Shown here one piece after another: positions 12,179-21,400 of a stretch of 23,999 nucleotides of DNA. The translations under genes were made by a program, and so were the position numbers. The DNA is from a virus. How positions within the stretch are numbered: position 1 is the first letter of the stretch; the number at the start of each line of letters is the position of its first letter. Under the pieces are notes generated by a model, which saw nothing but the letters and a program-made list of their open reading frames with translations, had not been told where the DNA came from and did no database searches. The DNA lies in IMG/VR virus record IMGVR_UViG_3300020474_000109, positions 1 to 23,999 of that record; one strand, written 5' to 3'.

Positions 12179-12329
12179 CTTTTAATCCTCGTTTAATAAA
12201 TTCTACTGCCTTGTCATCAAGGTCATTATCGCTTTCTTTGGATAACTTTTCTAATAAATCAACAACAAATAATTTAAATTTGTCACTTTTTAAGAAAGTT
12301 AAAACGATTGGTTTTAGTAGTGCTAACAT
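12171..12329 (-). CDS. Small late protein, 52 aa
   Basis: This short gene lies between the secreted protein and the small terminase, starting at ATG 12327-12329 and ending at TAA 12171-12173. The product begins MLALLKPIVLTFLKSDKFKL and continues with DLLEKLSKESDNDLDDKAVE, ending FIKRGLKVE. The amphipathic N-terminal half and acidic C-terminal half resemble a small protein I recall near the lysis and tail genes of cyanophages, whose function is unknown to me. It overlaps the upstream gene by 47 nt and the terminase start by 8 nt. Membrane association is possible, but no full transmembrane helix is clear. Confidence 0.7.
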   Translation of the reverse strand: MLALLKPIVLTFLKSDKFKLFVVDLLEKLSKESDNDLDDKAVEFIKRGLKVE

Positions 12330-12861
12330 TTGGTTTGGGTAATAATGATTGAATAGGTACTACGTCTGAGCACATGTGTGCAACACGGGTCTCAGGTCTA
12401 AAGGTAAAACCTTTTTGTTGTAGTTCGGCACATTTAAGAGCACGTACCAGCTCATGATCTAACCTCATCTTCTCTTCTTGTCTTGCAGCAATTCTTCTGC
12501 ATTGCTCTAAACCACGTTTATCAAGAGGAACCATAAAGCTAACTTGAAAACCCCAGTTCTCATTTAACTGATAACTAGATGGGTGTAGTCCATTAAGACC
12601 TTCTTTTTCAGAATATGGATTGACATGGTTTCCCATGTAAAAGGGTGAAAAAGTCATAGTCGCCCCGTTACATGAGATACCACTGCCATAATTCTGTCTT
12701 GACGAAGTTCCATTGTTCTGGAATTGCACCGCACTGTTGGTCACATTTCCCGTTGCAGCAGCTACGGGGTTGGAGTGATTTGTAACTTCTGGTTCTTCTG
12801 CTAAAACAGGACTTATTGTGAGAAGACTGATAAGGATGTAGTAGTAGTATTTATAGTCCAA
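12283..12861 (-). CDS. Secreted late protein, ~192 aa
   Basis: The real protein begins near 12861 (TTG at 12859-12861) with DYKYYYYILISLLTISPVLA followed by EEPEV, a signal peptide with an A-x-A-like end. The mature part contains SRQNYGSGISCNGATMTFSP, later WGFQVSFMVPLDKRGLEQCR, a helical MRLDHELVRALKCAELQQKG, and a closing VAHMCSDVVPIQS. I recall this pattern from a cyanophage family of unknown function with conserved cysteines. The frame stays open back to 13161, but that part is a shadow of the neighbouring gene. No ATG fits, so TTG is the best start, and no Shine-Dalgarno is visible. It overlaps the previous gene by 49 nt. Confidence 0.75.
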   Translation of the reverse strand: MDYKYYYYILISLLTISPVLAEEPEVTNHSNPVAAATGNVTNSAVQFQNNGTSSRQNYGSGISCNGATMTFSPFYMGNHVNPYSEKEGLNGLHPSSYQLNENWGFQVSFMVPLDKRGLEQCRRIAARQEEKMRLDHELVRALKCAELQQKGFTFRPETRVAHMCSDVVPIQSLLPKPNVSTTKTNRFNFLKK

Positions 12862-13169
12862 TCTGTTGTTGCGTCTATCTGTTCTACTAGTCCAGCAGCT
12901 CTTGTTACTACTTCCATGTTCCAAGGTTTGGTTACGTCTTTGACGGAAAATGTTGTATCTGCTGCTGTAATGTTTGAAGAAGGTTCGACATTGCTTCCAG
13001 ACCAACTTTTGACTGCTGATCCAAAGGTTTGTGTTTTTTTGACTTCTTTTACAGTTTGGGTTGTTGTTGTCGTACTGTTCATACTCCCCTGGGTAAAGTT
13101 GGGGGTTATTGTGTTTGCTCTTGCGACTGCGGGTGCAAGCAGAGCTAAGAGAAGAATCCATTTCTTCAT
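12813..13169 (-). CDS. Secreted late protein, 118 aa
   Basis: This 118-aa protein has a clear signal peptide: MKKWILLLALLAPAVARA, then NTITPNFTQG. The mature chain is rich in threonine and serine (SMNSTTTTTQTVKEVKKTQT) with strand-like alternation, suggesting an extended beta or envelope-exposed protein. There is no lipobox cysteine, so it is not a classical outer-membrane spanin. It forms a pair with the following secreted protein, overlapping in a different frame. Its ATG overlaps the holin candidate's stop as ATGA. A role in lysis or in the host envelope is a positional inference. Confidence 0.78.
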   Translation of the reverse strand: MKKWILLLALLAPAVARANTITPNFTQGSMNSTTTTTQTVKEVKKTQTFGSAVKSWSGSNVEPSSNITAADTTFSVKDVTKPWNMEVVTRAAGLVEQIDATTDWTINTTTTSLSVFSQ

Positions 13170-13486
13170 TGTTTTGGTTTAGTTGTTGTTGGTTTTGCCA
13201 TTGGGCAATTTGTTGGGGTTTTGTTAGACCCGTTTTTTCCAGTCGTCAAGCCAAATGTGGCGAGTGCTCCTGTAAATACGCTGGCCACAAAAGTAATATC
13301 TGAGTTACCAGATTTCTTTACCATTGGAATATCAACGTAGTTCATCGTAATGATAAAACCAGACCAGACAACAACGCCTAGTCTGACTACTGTTCCAAGA
13401 AATTCTATCTGGTGTTCTTTATCTTCAGCTATATCTTTTACTTTACCTAAGAAACCTTTGGTTTTGGTTGTCTTATCTTCTTCCAT
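13166..13486 (-). CDS. Two-helix membrane protein, holin candidate
   Basis: From ATG 13484-13486 this gives 106 aa. A charged N-terminal part (MEEDKTTKTKGFLGKVKDIA) is followed by two membrane segments, about 30-50 (FLGTVVRLGVVVWSGFIITM) and about 64-82 (ITFVASVFTGALATFGL). The tail is polar, basic and proline/threonine-rich. Two helices, small size and a basic tail fit a class II holin, which would release the GH24 endolysin encoded downstream. In T7 the holin gene (17.5) also follows the tail fibre gene. The frame opens further upstream to 13525, but this ATG gives a shorter, 40-nt overlap. Holin function is inferred from topology and position. Confidence 0.6.
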   Translation of the reverse strand: MEEDKTTKTKGFLGKVKDIAEDKEHQIEFLGTVVRLGVVVWSGFIITMNYVDIPMVKKSGNSDITFVASVFTGALATFGLTTGKNGSNKTPTNCPMAKPTTTKPKQ

Positions 13487-13845
13487 GTTGTTTTTAATAT
13501 TGGTTTCATAGCTGTAACTAACCATTTAAAAACTGCGGTAGCAGTAAGAGTGGCAGCTACAGAAATTACTGCTGTAGTTCCAGCTGTAATTAATATTTCA
13601 CTTTCAGGCACAGGCATTTGGACATTAATAATGGGTATATCTACCTGCTTTATACCAGCTGTTTGATTGGTATTAGTTTCTGCTTCAGATTCAGCTATAG
13701 TTTGAGATTTAACTCCTTCTGGTGCTCTTAAATCACTAGGTGGAACTACTAAAGGAGTATACTGTGGTATTTCTCCTATAGGTAATTCAAACTCAAAGTT
13801 TGGAAAGTCATAAGCATCAGGTAAATATAGAACTGGTAGTTCCAT
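13447..13845 (-). CDS. Hypothetical late membrane protein, 132 aa
   Basis: This 132-aa protein starts directly after the tail fibre stop with no gap. The N-terminal half is rich in proline and aromatics (MELPVLYLPDAYDFPNFEFE and following), probably extended. One transmembrane helix lies at about 84-107 (ILITAGTTAVISVAATLTAT), and the short C-terminus is strongly basic (KKIRQPKPKVS). That arrangement suggests a single-pass inner-membrane protein with a cytoplasmic basic tail. It might belong to the lysis set with the neighbouring two-helix protein, or be a minor virion protein. I do not recognise the family. Confidence 0.7.
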   Translation of the reverse strand: MELPVLYLPDAYDFPNFEFELPIGEIPQYTPLVVPPSDLRAPEGVKSQTIAESEAETNTNQTAGIKQVDIPIINVQMPVPESEILITAGTTAVISVAATLTATAVFKWLVTAMKPILKTTWKKIRQPKPKVS

Positions 13846-16800
13846 TTAACCAGCCTCTAATGCAGCTACTTTTGTTTCTAAAGTTTCTACTTTTGTAATT
13901 AACTCTTGTATAGCTTTAGCAGATACAGTCATAAATTTTACAGGAACAAGTTGTGTTTTTCCTAGTTCGTCAGTTATTGGATCTTTACTCTGAAATGTAA
14001 AACTATTATCTAGTGTTTCGACTTCTTGTGCAATAACACCACAAGTCTCTCTTTTAGTAGTATCAAATCCACTGTCTTCTTTCCAATCAAAATCTACAAA
14101 TCTTAGATTTTTAATTACTGAAGTTGCATCATATGTTGTATCAGTTATATTTTGTTTTAGTGTTGCATCAGATACGTTATAGTACACACCAAATCCACCA
14201 GAAGTTGTACCAACGTGTAGGTAATTACCTCCATGAGCAAGGTCATGTACACTATTACTAGAAGAATATACTAAACCATAACTAGTACCATTTCTATAAG
14301 TAGCATAGTCAGATACATTTGCGTGTGCTACAGCCGAAGTAACTTGTGCTCCAGTGTGAGTATGACTGGTAGCTGCATATGAGTGATTATGAGATGATCC
14401 TGCATAGGAACTGTCATGATTATGGGAAGTACCTGAGTAACCAGAGTGACTGTGACTTGTTGCAGCATAACTATGGCTATGGCTTGTTGCAGCATAACTA
14501 TGGCTATGGCTTGAAGCAGCATAACTGTGAGTGTGACTCGTAGCAGCATAACTGTGACTATGGCTACTTGATGCATACGGATGACTATGAGCTGTAGCAT
14601 AGTAAGAACCATGTTGACCGTCTAGTAAATCTGCATCTAATCCACTACTTGCACCATCTACAGTTTTAACAAGTGTAAGTATTTCAGAAGCAGTTTGGTC
14701 TTGGGTAGCATTACTTTCAATATTATCAAGTTTGTCGTGGTGCGTTGCAGACATAACTCCAGCAGCAGTACTGTTTGCCTCACCTATGATTGCATTGCTT
14801 CCTGAGCTACTTTGTACTGTAACATCAGTTGTACTAGTAGTAGCGACTAAATTTGTAGTTGTGTTAACTGAGTTTGTACTTGCACTTGTAATACGACCTT
14901 GAGCATCAACTGTAAGAGCAGGTATAGCTGTAGATGATCCATAACTACCAGCAGTAACAGTCGTATCAGCAAGTTTGTCAGCAGTTACTGCATCATCAGC
15001 AATATTTCCTTCAATAATAGTGTCATTTGCTATTTCTAATGCTGTAACTGCATTTGCAGCAATATGTGCTGACCTAACAGCATTGTCAGCTATTTCAGTA
15101 TGATCTACTGCATCAGCACCTATTTTGTCGTTTGTAATCGCATCATTAGCAATTTTTCCTGTAGTAACATTTAGGGCAGCTATCTTAGCTGTTGTTACGT
15201 TTGCATCTGCTATTTTAGCTGTTGTTACGTTTGCATCTACGATAGAAGCTGTTACGACTGCACTACTAGCTAATTGATCCGCACCAACTGCATCATCTGC
15301 AATCTTAGCTTGTGTAACTGCATCATCTGCAATCTTAGCTGTAGTAACTGCATCATTAGCTATTGTTAAAGATGTAGCACCTGTAACGTCACCTGTGTGG
15401 GTAGCGTTGGTTACTTTAGCTGTGTTAGCTGCAACATCTGTAGCTATGTCTATACCGTCAACTGTACCAGATACAGTGATATTACCTGTTACACCTATAC
15501 CACCAGATTGTACTTCTAGTTTTGTATTACCACCAGTTTGTATTTTTAAGTTACCTGTACCAGTATCATTAATTATTGAATCACTAGCATTATGGAATAT
15601 TTCTAAGTCTGAACTTGTACCAAGTTTTAATTTAGCATTATCATTATAAACATTATCACCAGTAAATGTATTACCAGTTGAAACTGCAAAGTTACCACTA
15701 GCTGTTACACCACCTTGCCAAGCACCACCATTATAAACTTTAAGTTCGTTAGCAGTACTATTAAAATACAAATCTCCTTCTACCAAACTTGAACCATCAG
15801 CTCTAGTTGATGGGTTGCTAGTAGCAATTTGGTAGACATCAGCAAAATTGTTGACATCACTAATATTAGTTGAAACATTAGTAACATCAGTAATATTACT
15901 AGCAACAGTATTAACATTTGCTATTGAATTTCCAGTGTTATTAACATTTGTAATATTTGTAGCAACTACATCAACACGGTCATCAACAACAGTAATAGTA
16001 GTACCCATAGCATTGCCATGTATTCCACAATAATACTTTAATGAACTAGGAGCGTTGTCTGCAACAACAATAGTTACGGTAGCACCCGAACTACCAGCTG
16101 TACCACTTGTTGTAACTCCTGTAGTGTAAGCTGCATCTGATGCATTTTTAAATAATAAAGGATGGTTAGTATTAGTATTATCAGCTAAATTAAATATATA
16201 TGTTGAGCCTCTAGCTAAAAATAAAACAGGAGTCTGTACACCGTCAATAAAATACTTATTACTACCACTGACATTTTGTACAGTAACTGTAAATGTCTGT
16301 GTAGAATCTAAAGCATTTGCTACACTGTTTACGTTTGTTATGTTTGTAGCAACAGTATTAATATTAGTAGCATTACTTACAGCAGAGTTAATATTAGTAG
16401 CATTACTTACTGCTGAGTTAATATTTGAAGCATTACTAACAGCAGCATTTATATTTGATTCATTGCTAACCGCTGAGTTAATGTTAGAAGCATTACTTAC
16501 AGCAGAATTAATATTAGACGCATTGCTTACAGCAGAGTTAATATTTGAAGCATTATTTGCAACTGCATTTATATTAGTTATATTACCAGCTACAGTTGTA
16601 ACTTCTGTTGCTTTTGGTACTAATCTGTGAAACGTATATGTATGCAGTGTGCTTGTAGATTCTACTAAAAATCCAAAATCTTGAGGTATGGTAGATGTTA
16701 CACCAGTTATAGTAATATTAGCATTGTTTGCTAAGTTACCATTAGATATTGTTACTGTTGTACCACTAGGAGTCAACGCTGTACTAGCTGCTTTAATACT

Positions 16801-18396
16801 TAATACAGCTGCCGATCCAGCCTGTCCTTGTGGATTAGAGTTTGGAAAACTTTGTTCATCAGCTAGAATGTCAAAACCACCGACATCATTTACAATGTCA
16901 ATAATTCTATCGTTGATAGCTGCAGTTGTTGCAATCGTAGTATCGTTATCAGGAAACGTATCACCATCTTTAATGGTTTCTCCAGAACTTATGTTAAAAT
17001 ATCTAGCGTCTGATTCTGTTTCAGTAAAGTATCTACCATCAAGAGCACCACCAGTTAATTCACTTTCAGTAAAGTATCTACCATCTAATGTACCTGTAGC
17101 TATCTTAGCATCTGTTATAGCATTTGCTGCAATTTTTGCTGTAGTTACGTTAGAATCTGCAATCTTTGCTGTTGTGACTGCATCATCAGCTATCTTTGCT
17201 TCTGTTACAGCAGAATCAGCCATGTCTCCTGCTACAATAGTGTTGTCTGCTATTTGCGTAGAAGTGACTGCATCATTAGCTATTTTTGCTGTAGTAACAT
17301 TTGCATCTGCAATCTTGGCTGTAGTTATACTACCATTACCAAATTTAGTAGAAGTTACAGCATTATCAAGAATTTTAGCTGAAGTGACTGCATTATCAGC
17401 TATTTTTGCTGTTGTAACTTGTGAGTCAGCTATATGAGCTGTATCTATAGACCCATCAACATAGTGTTCTGAGTTAATAGAATCATCAGCTATATTATCT
17501 CCATCTACTACATCATTAGCTAAATGTTCATGATCTATAGAGCCATCTACATAATGCTCTGAATTTATACTGTTGTCAGCTATTTTTGTGCCATTAATAG
17601 CATCTGCTGCAATTTTAGCAGTAGTTACTTGACTATCTGCAATATGCTCAGTATCTATAGAACCAGCTGCATAGTGTTCAGAGTTAATAACATCATCTTG
17701 TATGTTATCACCATCTATACAGTTGTTTGCTAAATTACCATGTTGAACTTGTCCAGTCCCAATATGCTGCGAGTCTATACTACCGTCAACATAGTGCTCT
17801 GAATCTATTTGGTCATTTGCTATTTTAGCGTTAGTTATAGCATCGTTTGCTATATCAGTTGTTTGTATTGAACCGTCAACTATATTATCTGAAGTAATAT
17901 AATTAGAAGATATTGCATCTCCATCAAACAGTGCTCCTTCTATTTCTAATGCTTTATTTCTAGCTTCTTGTGCTGTAAAATTCGATTCTTGTGCTGAGTT
18001 GTTAAGATCAATAGATCTAATTGTACTACCACTGGCAAAGCTTGTATATGTACCGTCTTCATCTCTTGTTCTACGTTCACAAAATACTACTGCCCCACTA
18101 GGTAGTGCAGAGTTAAATGTAATTGTATTATTATCGCTGGATAGTGTGTAGTTGTATAAAGTTGTATTTGCTGAAACTGCAGGGAAGTATAATCCATCTG
18201 TATTATTCACCTGTGGGTGACTAGATTGTGCAGTACTACCAGTAGACTGGCGTAGCTGTAGCACTCTAGTACCACCCGACAATGTGACATAAACATCTAG
18301 ATCATCTTGGTTATTCAGTTGTATGCTGACTGGCGTAAATACAGTTGTAGTTGCATTAGACGTAGCAGCGAAAGTTTTTTTAGTTGTAACTGCCAT
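13846..18396 (-). CDS. Tail fibre with T7 gp17-type N-terminus, cupredoxin-like domain, HxH repeats and S74 chaperone
   Basis: This 1516-aa protein should recognise the host surface. Residues ~1-150 fit the T7 gp17 attachment domain, including GSTIRSIDLNNSAQESNFTA and QEARNKALE. Residues ~170-440 and ~1008-1145 are short degenerate repeats of the VTTAKIADDA type. Residues ~605-690 repeat NINSAVSNA. Residues ~690-800 form a cupredoxin-like domain with H745, C790, H793 and M797. Residues ~1265-1352 carry nine HxH motifs. The C-terminus is an S74 intramolecular chaperone with a likely self-cleavage site S1409-D1410 (VSDATLKQNI) and a GVIAQEVE motif, ending in a short coiled coil. It is far longer than T7 gp17 (553 aa). 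A 26-nt spacer precedes it. Confidence 0.92.
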   Translation of the reverse strand: MAVTTKKTFAATSNATTTVFTPVSIQLNNQDDLDVYVTLSGGTRVLQLRQSTGSTAQSSHPQVNNTDGLYFPAVSANTTLYNYTLSSDNNTITFNSALPSGAVVFCERRTRDEDGTYTSFASGSTIRSIDLNNSAQESNFTAQEARNKALEIEGALFDGDAISSNYITSDNIVDGSIQTTDIANDAITNAKIANDQIDSEHYVDGSIDSQHIGTGQVQHGNLANNCIDGDNIQDDVINSEHYAAGSIDTEHIADSQVTTAKIAADAINGTKIADNSINSEHYVDGSIDHEHLANDVVDGDNIADDSINSEHYVDGSIDTAHIADSQVTTAKIADNAVTSAKILDNAVTSTKFGNGSITTAKIADANVTTAKIANDAVTSTQIADNTIVAGDMADSAVTEAKIADDAVTTAKIADSNVTTAKIAANAITDAKIATGTLDGRYFTESELTGGALDGRYFTETESDARYFNISSGETIKDGDTFPDNDTTIATTAAINDRIIDIVNDVGGFDILADEQSFPNSNPQGQAGSAAVLSIKAASTALTPSGTTVTISNGNLANNANITITGVTSTIPQDFGFLVESTSTLHTYTFHRLVPKATEVTTVAGNITNINAVANNASNINSAVSNASNINSAVSNASNINSAVSNESNINAAVSNASNINSAVSNATNINSAVSNATNINTVATNITNVNSVANALDSTQTFTVTVQNVSGSNKYFIDGVQTPVLFLARGSTYIFNLADNTNTNHPLLFKNASDAAYTTGVTTSGTAGSSGATVTIVVADNAPSSLKYYCGIHGNAMGTTITVVDDRVDVVATNITNVNNTGNSIANVNTVASNITDVTNVSTNISDVNNFADVYQIATSNPSTRADGSSLVEGDLYFNSTANELKVYNGGAWQGGVTASGNFAVSTGNTFTGDNVYNDNAKLKLGTSSDLEIFHNASDSIINDTGTGNLKIQTGGNTKLEVQSGGIGVTGNITVSGTVDGIDIATDVAANTAKVTNATHTGDVTGATSLTIANDAVTTAKIADDAVTQAKIADDAVGADQLASSAVVTASIVDANVTTAKIADANVTTAKIAALNVTTGKIANDAITNDKIGADAVDHTEIADNAVRSAHIAANAVTALEIANDTIIEGNIADDAVTADKLADTTVTAGSYGSSTAIPALTVDAQGRITSASTNSVNTTTNLVATTSTTDVTVQSSSGSNAIIGEANSTAAGVMSATHHDKLDNIESNATQDQTASEILTLVKTVDGASSGLDADLLDGQHGSYYATAHSHPYASSSHSHSYAATSHTHSYAASSHSHSYAATSHSHSYAATSHSHSGYSGTSHNHDSSYAGSSHNHSYAATSHTHTGAQVTSAVAHANVSDYATYRNGTSYGLVYSSSNSVHDLAHGGNYLHVGTTSGGFGVYYNVSDATLKQNITDTTYDATSVIKNLRFVDFDWKEDSGFDTTKRETCGVIAQEVETLDNSFTFQSKDPITDELGKTQLVPVKFMTVSAKAIQELITKVETLETKVAALEAG
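14340..14600 (-). repeat. HxH repeat array in tail fibre
   Basis: The coding DNA carries about eight near-repeats of the SHSHSYAAT type, giving nine His-x-His motifs at residues ~1265-1352. In T4 gp37 similar HxH motifs bind iron along a trimeric needle, so this section probably forms a metal-stabilised intertwined fibre. Confidence 0.85.
14960..15370 (-). repeat. AKIADDAVTT-type repeats, block 2, in tail fibre
   Basis: About a dozen degenerate copies of a roughly 9-12-residue unit (for example DAVTTAKIADDAVTQAKIAD, then ANVTTAKIA) encode residues ~1008-1145. The DNA copies are close enough to allow slippage or recombination. They are probably a triple-stranded beta shaft. Confidence 0.8.
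16338..16580 (-). repeat. NINSAVSNA repeats in tail fibre
   Basis: Around nine tandem copies of a 9-residue unit, NINSAVSNA with variants such as NINAAVSNA, are encoded as roughly 27-bp DNA repeats at residues ~605-690. They sit just before the cupredoxin-like domain and probably form a regular coiled or beta-helical spacer. Confidence 0.85.
17080..17890 (-). repeat. EHYVDGSID / TTAKIAD repeats, block 1, in tail fibre
   Basis: Two interleaved repeat types, the INSEHYVDGSID-type unit and the VTTAKIADDA-type unit, alternate over residues ~170-440. They form the first shaft segment after the attachment domain. Sequence variation between copies suggests long-standing duplication and divergence. 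Confidence 0.8.
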
Positions 18397-18408
18397 TGAT
18401 AATCAATG
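18394..18408. promoter_or_regulatory. Perfect inverted repeat at the tail fibre start codon
   Basis: CATTGAT and ATCAATG flank a single A, giving a 7-bp perfect inverted repeat that includes the tail fibre ATG. It lies in the 26-nt spacer between two very large genes, where nearly all other junctions overlap. It could be a binding site for a regulator or a stem that limits initiation. No function is shown. Confidence 0.4.
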
Positions 18409-18422
18409 TATAGGATTGGTGC

Positions 18423-21400
18423 TTATTTTGGAAAATCTTCAATCAAATATTTAATAGTGTCATAATTACCTAAAGCTCCAGAACGTCTTTTACGCTCTTG
18501 TTCTTTTAACTTGTTAGCTATTTCACTGTTCTCTTGCTTCATTCTTGTATATGCTTCTTTCTTTGCTTTCCTAAATTCTTTTTGTATCATCTTATAAAAC
18601 TTCTGGTCTTCCACTCTATACCCAGCTCGTCTTGTTAACCCAAGAGCTTTAAACTCTTTATATCCTGTTTGGAATGAGCCATTAGGATCTAGCATAATTC
18701 TTTCAAGATTCTTACGTAAACTACTCATAGATATATATTTAGACATCATAGACCTTTCAGTCGATGTTAAACGTAAACCTTTGTATGTTTTAGTAACCTC
18801 TGGTAAGTTATATCCTATTTCATATAGCATAGTTTTTACAGGATCACCTGATGTATTAGTAACAGCTACAGGGGATAATAGATTAAATGTTCTCATCAAA
18901 GGATTAGCTCCAGGCATCTCTAACTTCTTGCCAGATCTATCTTTTGCTAACATATCATACTTAGGAGGTATGGTAGATTTAAACATTGCATCACGTCTTA
19001 TCATCATTTCCCACATATTATTAGCTTCTTTCTGGTTAGCATCTAACACATCACCCATACTACCTAGTAAACCTGAGTAAGGTAATGCAGATCTAAGGGT
19101 TTTAGAAACTAATCTACCACCTTTATTAGCTAATCCTTCTGGATCTAATACAGCTGCTAAGTCTTCTACACCTGCAAGCATAGATTTATCTACAAGAGTT
19201 GCAGCTGCCATAAAACTAAGAGTCTCAAACATCTCAGTTCTTATGTTTTCATCTAACGCATGCTGATAATTAGCAAGGTTTGCTGCTGTAGCTATAATAG
19301 TGTTAAAAGGTTCGAGGTCTCTATAGGAAAACATAGTATTACCAATACGCATAGTATGTGGTCTGATACCTTCCATCTTCCATAAGTCTCTCATCTCTTT
19401 ATCACGAGGGACATCTCCATAAATACTACCTGTCATAGCACCTATAAACGCCATACTTGCTATAGTAGATCCCATAGCAATTCGTCCGTCTTGTAATGCC
19501 CTTTCAGCTGGTAAATCAGCTGCTGTGAGTCCATATTTCTCTAGATTGACACCATCTCTAATGTCTTTAAACCTTCTTTGCATCATTTCTAGAGGTGTGT
19601 GTTGTACTGTTAAACGTACAGCGTTATATCCAGTTCTTACAAACGGGAAAAACAACATACCTACTGGATTAGATGATAAAGATTCAAAGGCTTTAGCCCA
19701 ACCTTCTACATCTTTTGTCATAGTAGCTTCTCGACCAGCCATTAATGCTGCACCATCAGTTACTACATACTGATTATCTTTATCTAATTGGAAAATTTGG
19801 TCAATAAATCTCTGTTCTTGTGATTTTGCATAGTCAGTTAAGTTATCAAGAGGTATACCTTTATCTATTCCTTCTTGTGCAGCTCTGATACGAGCAGTAA
19901 AACGCCCTATAACATGCCTTGCAGCAGCATCACCTGCCCCCATAATGTTCTGTGAGTAACGCATAAAGGGGTTTGTGTTTAGTCTAACTAACCTATTAAT
20001 GACTTGATACATAGTCTTTTCACTATCAGTACCAAATTCTTCTGCATATTTACCTAATCTCTGAAAATTTTTCAAGTCATTTGGCAGGTCAAAACGTCCT
20101 GTGTATGATAACCGTTGATTATGTACACCTTGATCCCAGTTATGTTTAAAAATCTTCCAACTTTCAGAATAAGCTTTACCAATACCATCAATAACTGCAG
20201 CAGCTAAAGCTGATTGTTCTCTATTTACTCTACCTGGCAGATTGGCTCCAGCCCACATTTGGAATGGTCGGAGTACAGTTATAAGGTTTGTACCTACAAC
20301 AGCTCTTATAGGCGTTTTAGGTGAGCTTAGAATAGAACTATAGTAAACAGAAGACAACTCTCGTAACAGTTGTGAATTAATCTTATTACCATCAACTACA
20401 CCACCAAAACCAAACCTAGCTTTTAGATAGGATTGCATCATGCTAAGAGATCTTACATTACCATCGGTAATAGCATATATCTCAGATAGTTGTCTAGCTC
20501 CTCTTTTATCACCTTTTTCTAGTAAATCTTTTAAATTTTGTGTAAAAGTTTTTTCTTCTTGTTTAATCTGTTTTAGACGTTTAATGTGCCTAGCTCTAGC
20601 AGCTTGTGGAAATATACCATCTCCACGTTGTGCTTGCAAAGCATTACCTGTCATATAAGATATGTTCTTTAACTCAACCATTGCTATCTGTAAATGGTCA
20701 AGTATATTAATAGCTTGTCTAGTTGCGTTAGCACCTTTAGGAAGCATTGTAACTCCTGTACCAATATCAGCTGCTTTCCGTAGATTATAATGTATAGCTA
20801 TAGTCAAAGCATTTTTCATTTGTGGAGTTATAGTAACTATTTTTTCTCCGTCAAAATCCCAAAAAATAAAGTTTTTTCTACCAGTTATATCATCAACCTT
20901 AAGGTTAGTTTTACCACTTAAATCTGCATTAAGATAACGTCTTAAAGCTCTAAGACCTTCTTCTCCACCAACACCTATTATATCATTTATTTCTTTAGCT
21001 TTTTGAAATATAGTATCTAAGTGGTCAGACCAAGGTTGAGCATTATCAATTTGCCTAAATGATGATTCAACTGTGTTGTCCATTATCTCTGTAATAAACT
21101 TACGTAGAGAACGGTCATCATTTGTCATCCTTCTTATAGAAGGTTCAGTAGCCATAGTAGTAGAACCAACAGGTCTGCGACCAGCCTTTCTATTTAATGT
21201 AGCTTCGTTTAAATTTTCTGCGTAAATATTCTTACTGTCAGTATCAATACGCTCTGTAGCTTTTTCTGATTCACCAAATTTATTAGGGTTAACAGCAGGA
21301 TCTGGTTTACGTAACCTATCAACTGCATCTTGTTTACTACTTTTACCTAATTCTGGTAGCCAAGTATCGCCTCCAGCTTTACCTTTAGCTAATGCAAGAT

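Noticed and set aside
13085-13109. Third copy of the 27-bp element (TCCCC-x12-GGGGTTA)
   Set aside because: Only the flanking C and G runs and the TTA match. The 12-bp core differs, and the site is within coding sequence. A chance match is likely.
12862-13161. N-terminal extension making a 292-aa protein
   Set aside because: The residues are a frame shadow of the 118-aa secreted gene. The signal peptide of the real product starts near 12861.
16340-16630. Plus-strand hydrophobic repeat ORF
   Set aside because: It is antisense to the NINSAVSNA repeats, with no start signals and the wrong strand for this phage.
16688-17437. 249-codon plus-strand ORF opposite the tail fibre
   Set aside because: It is antisense to the repeat region. 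Its hydrophobic repeats mirror the AKIADDA coding repeats.
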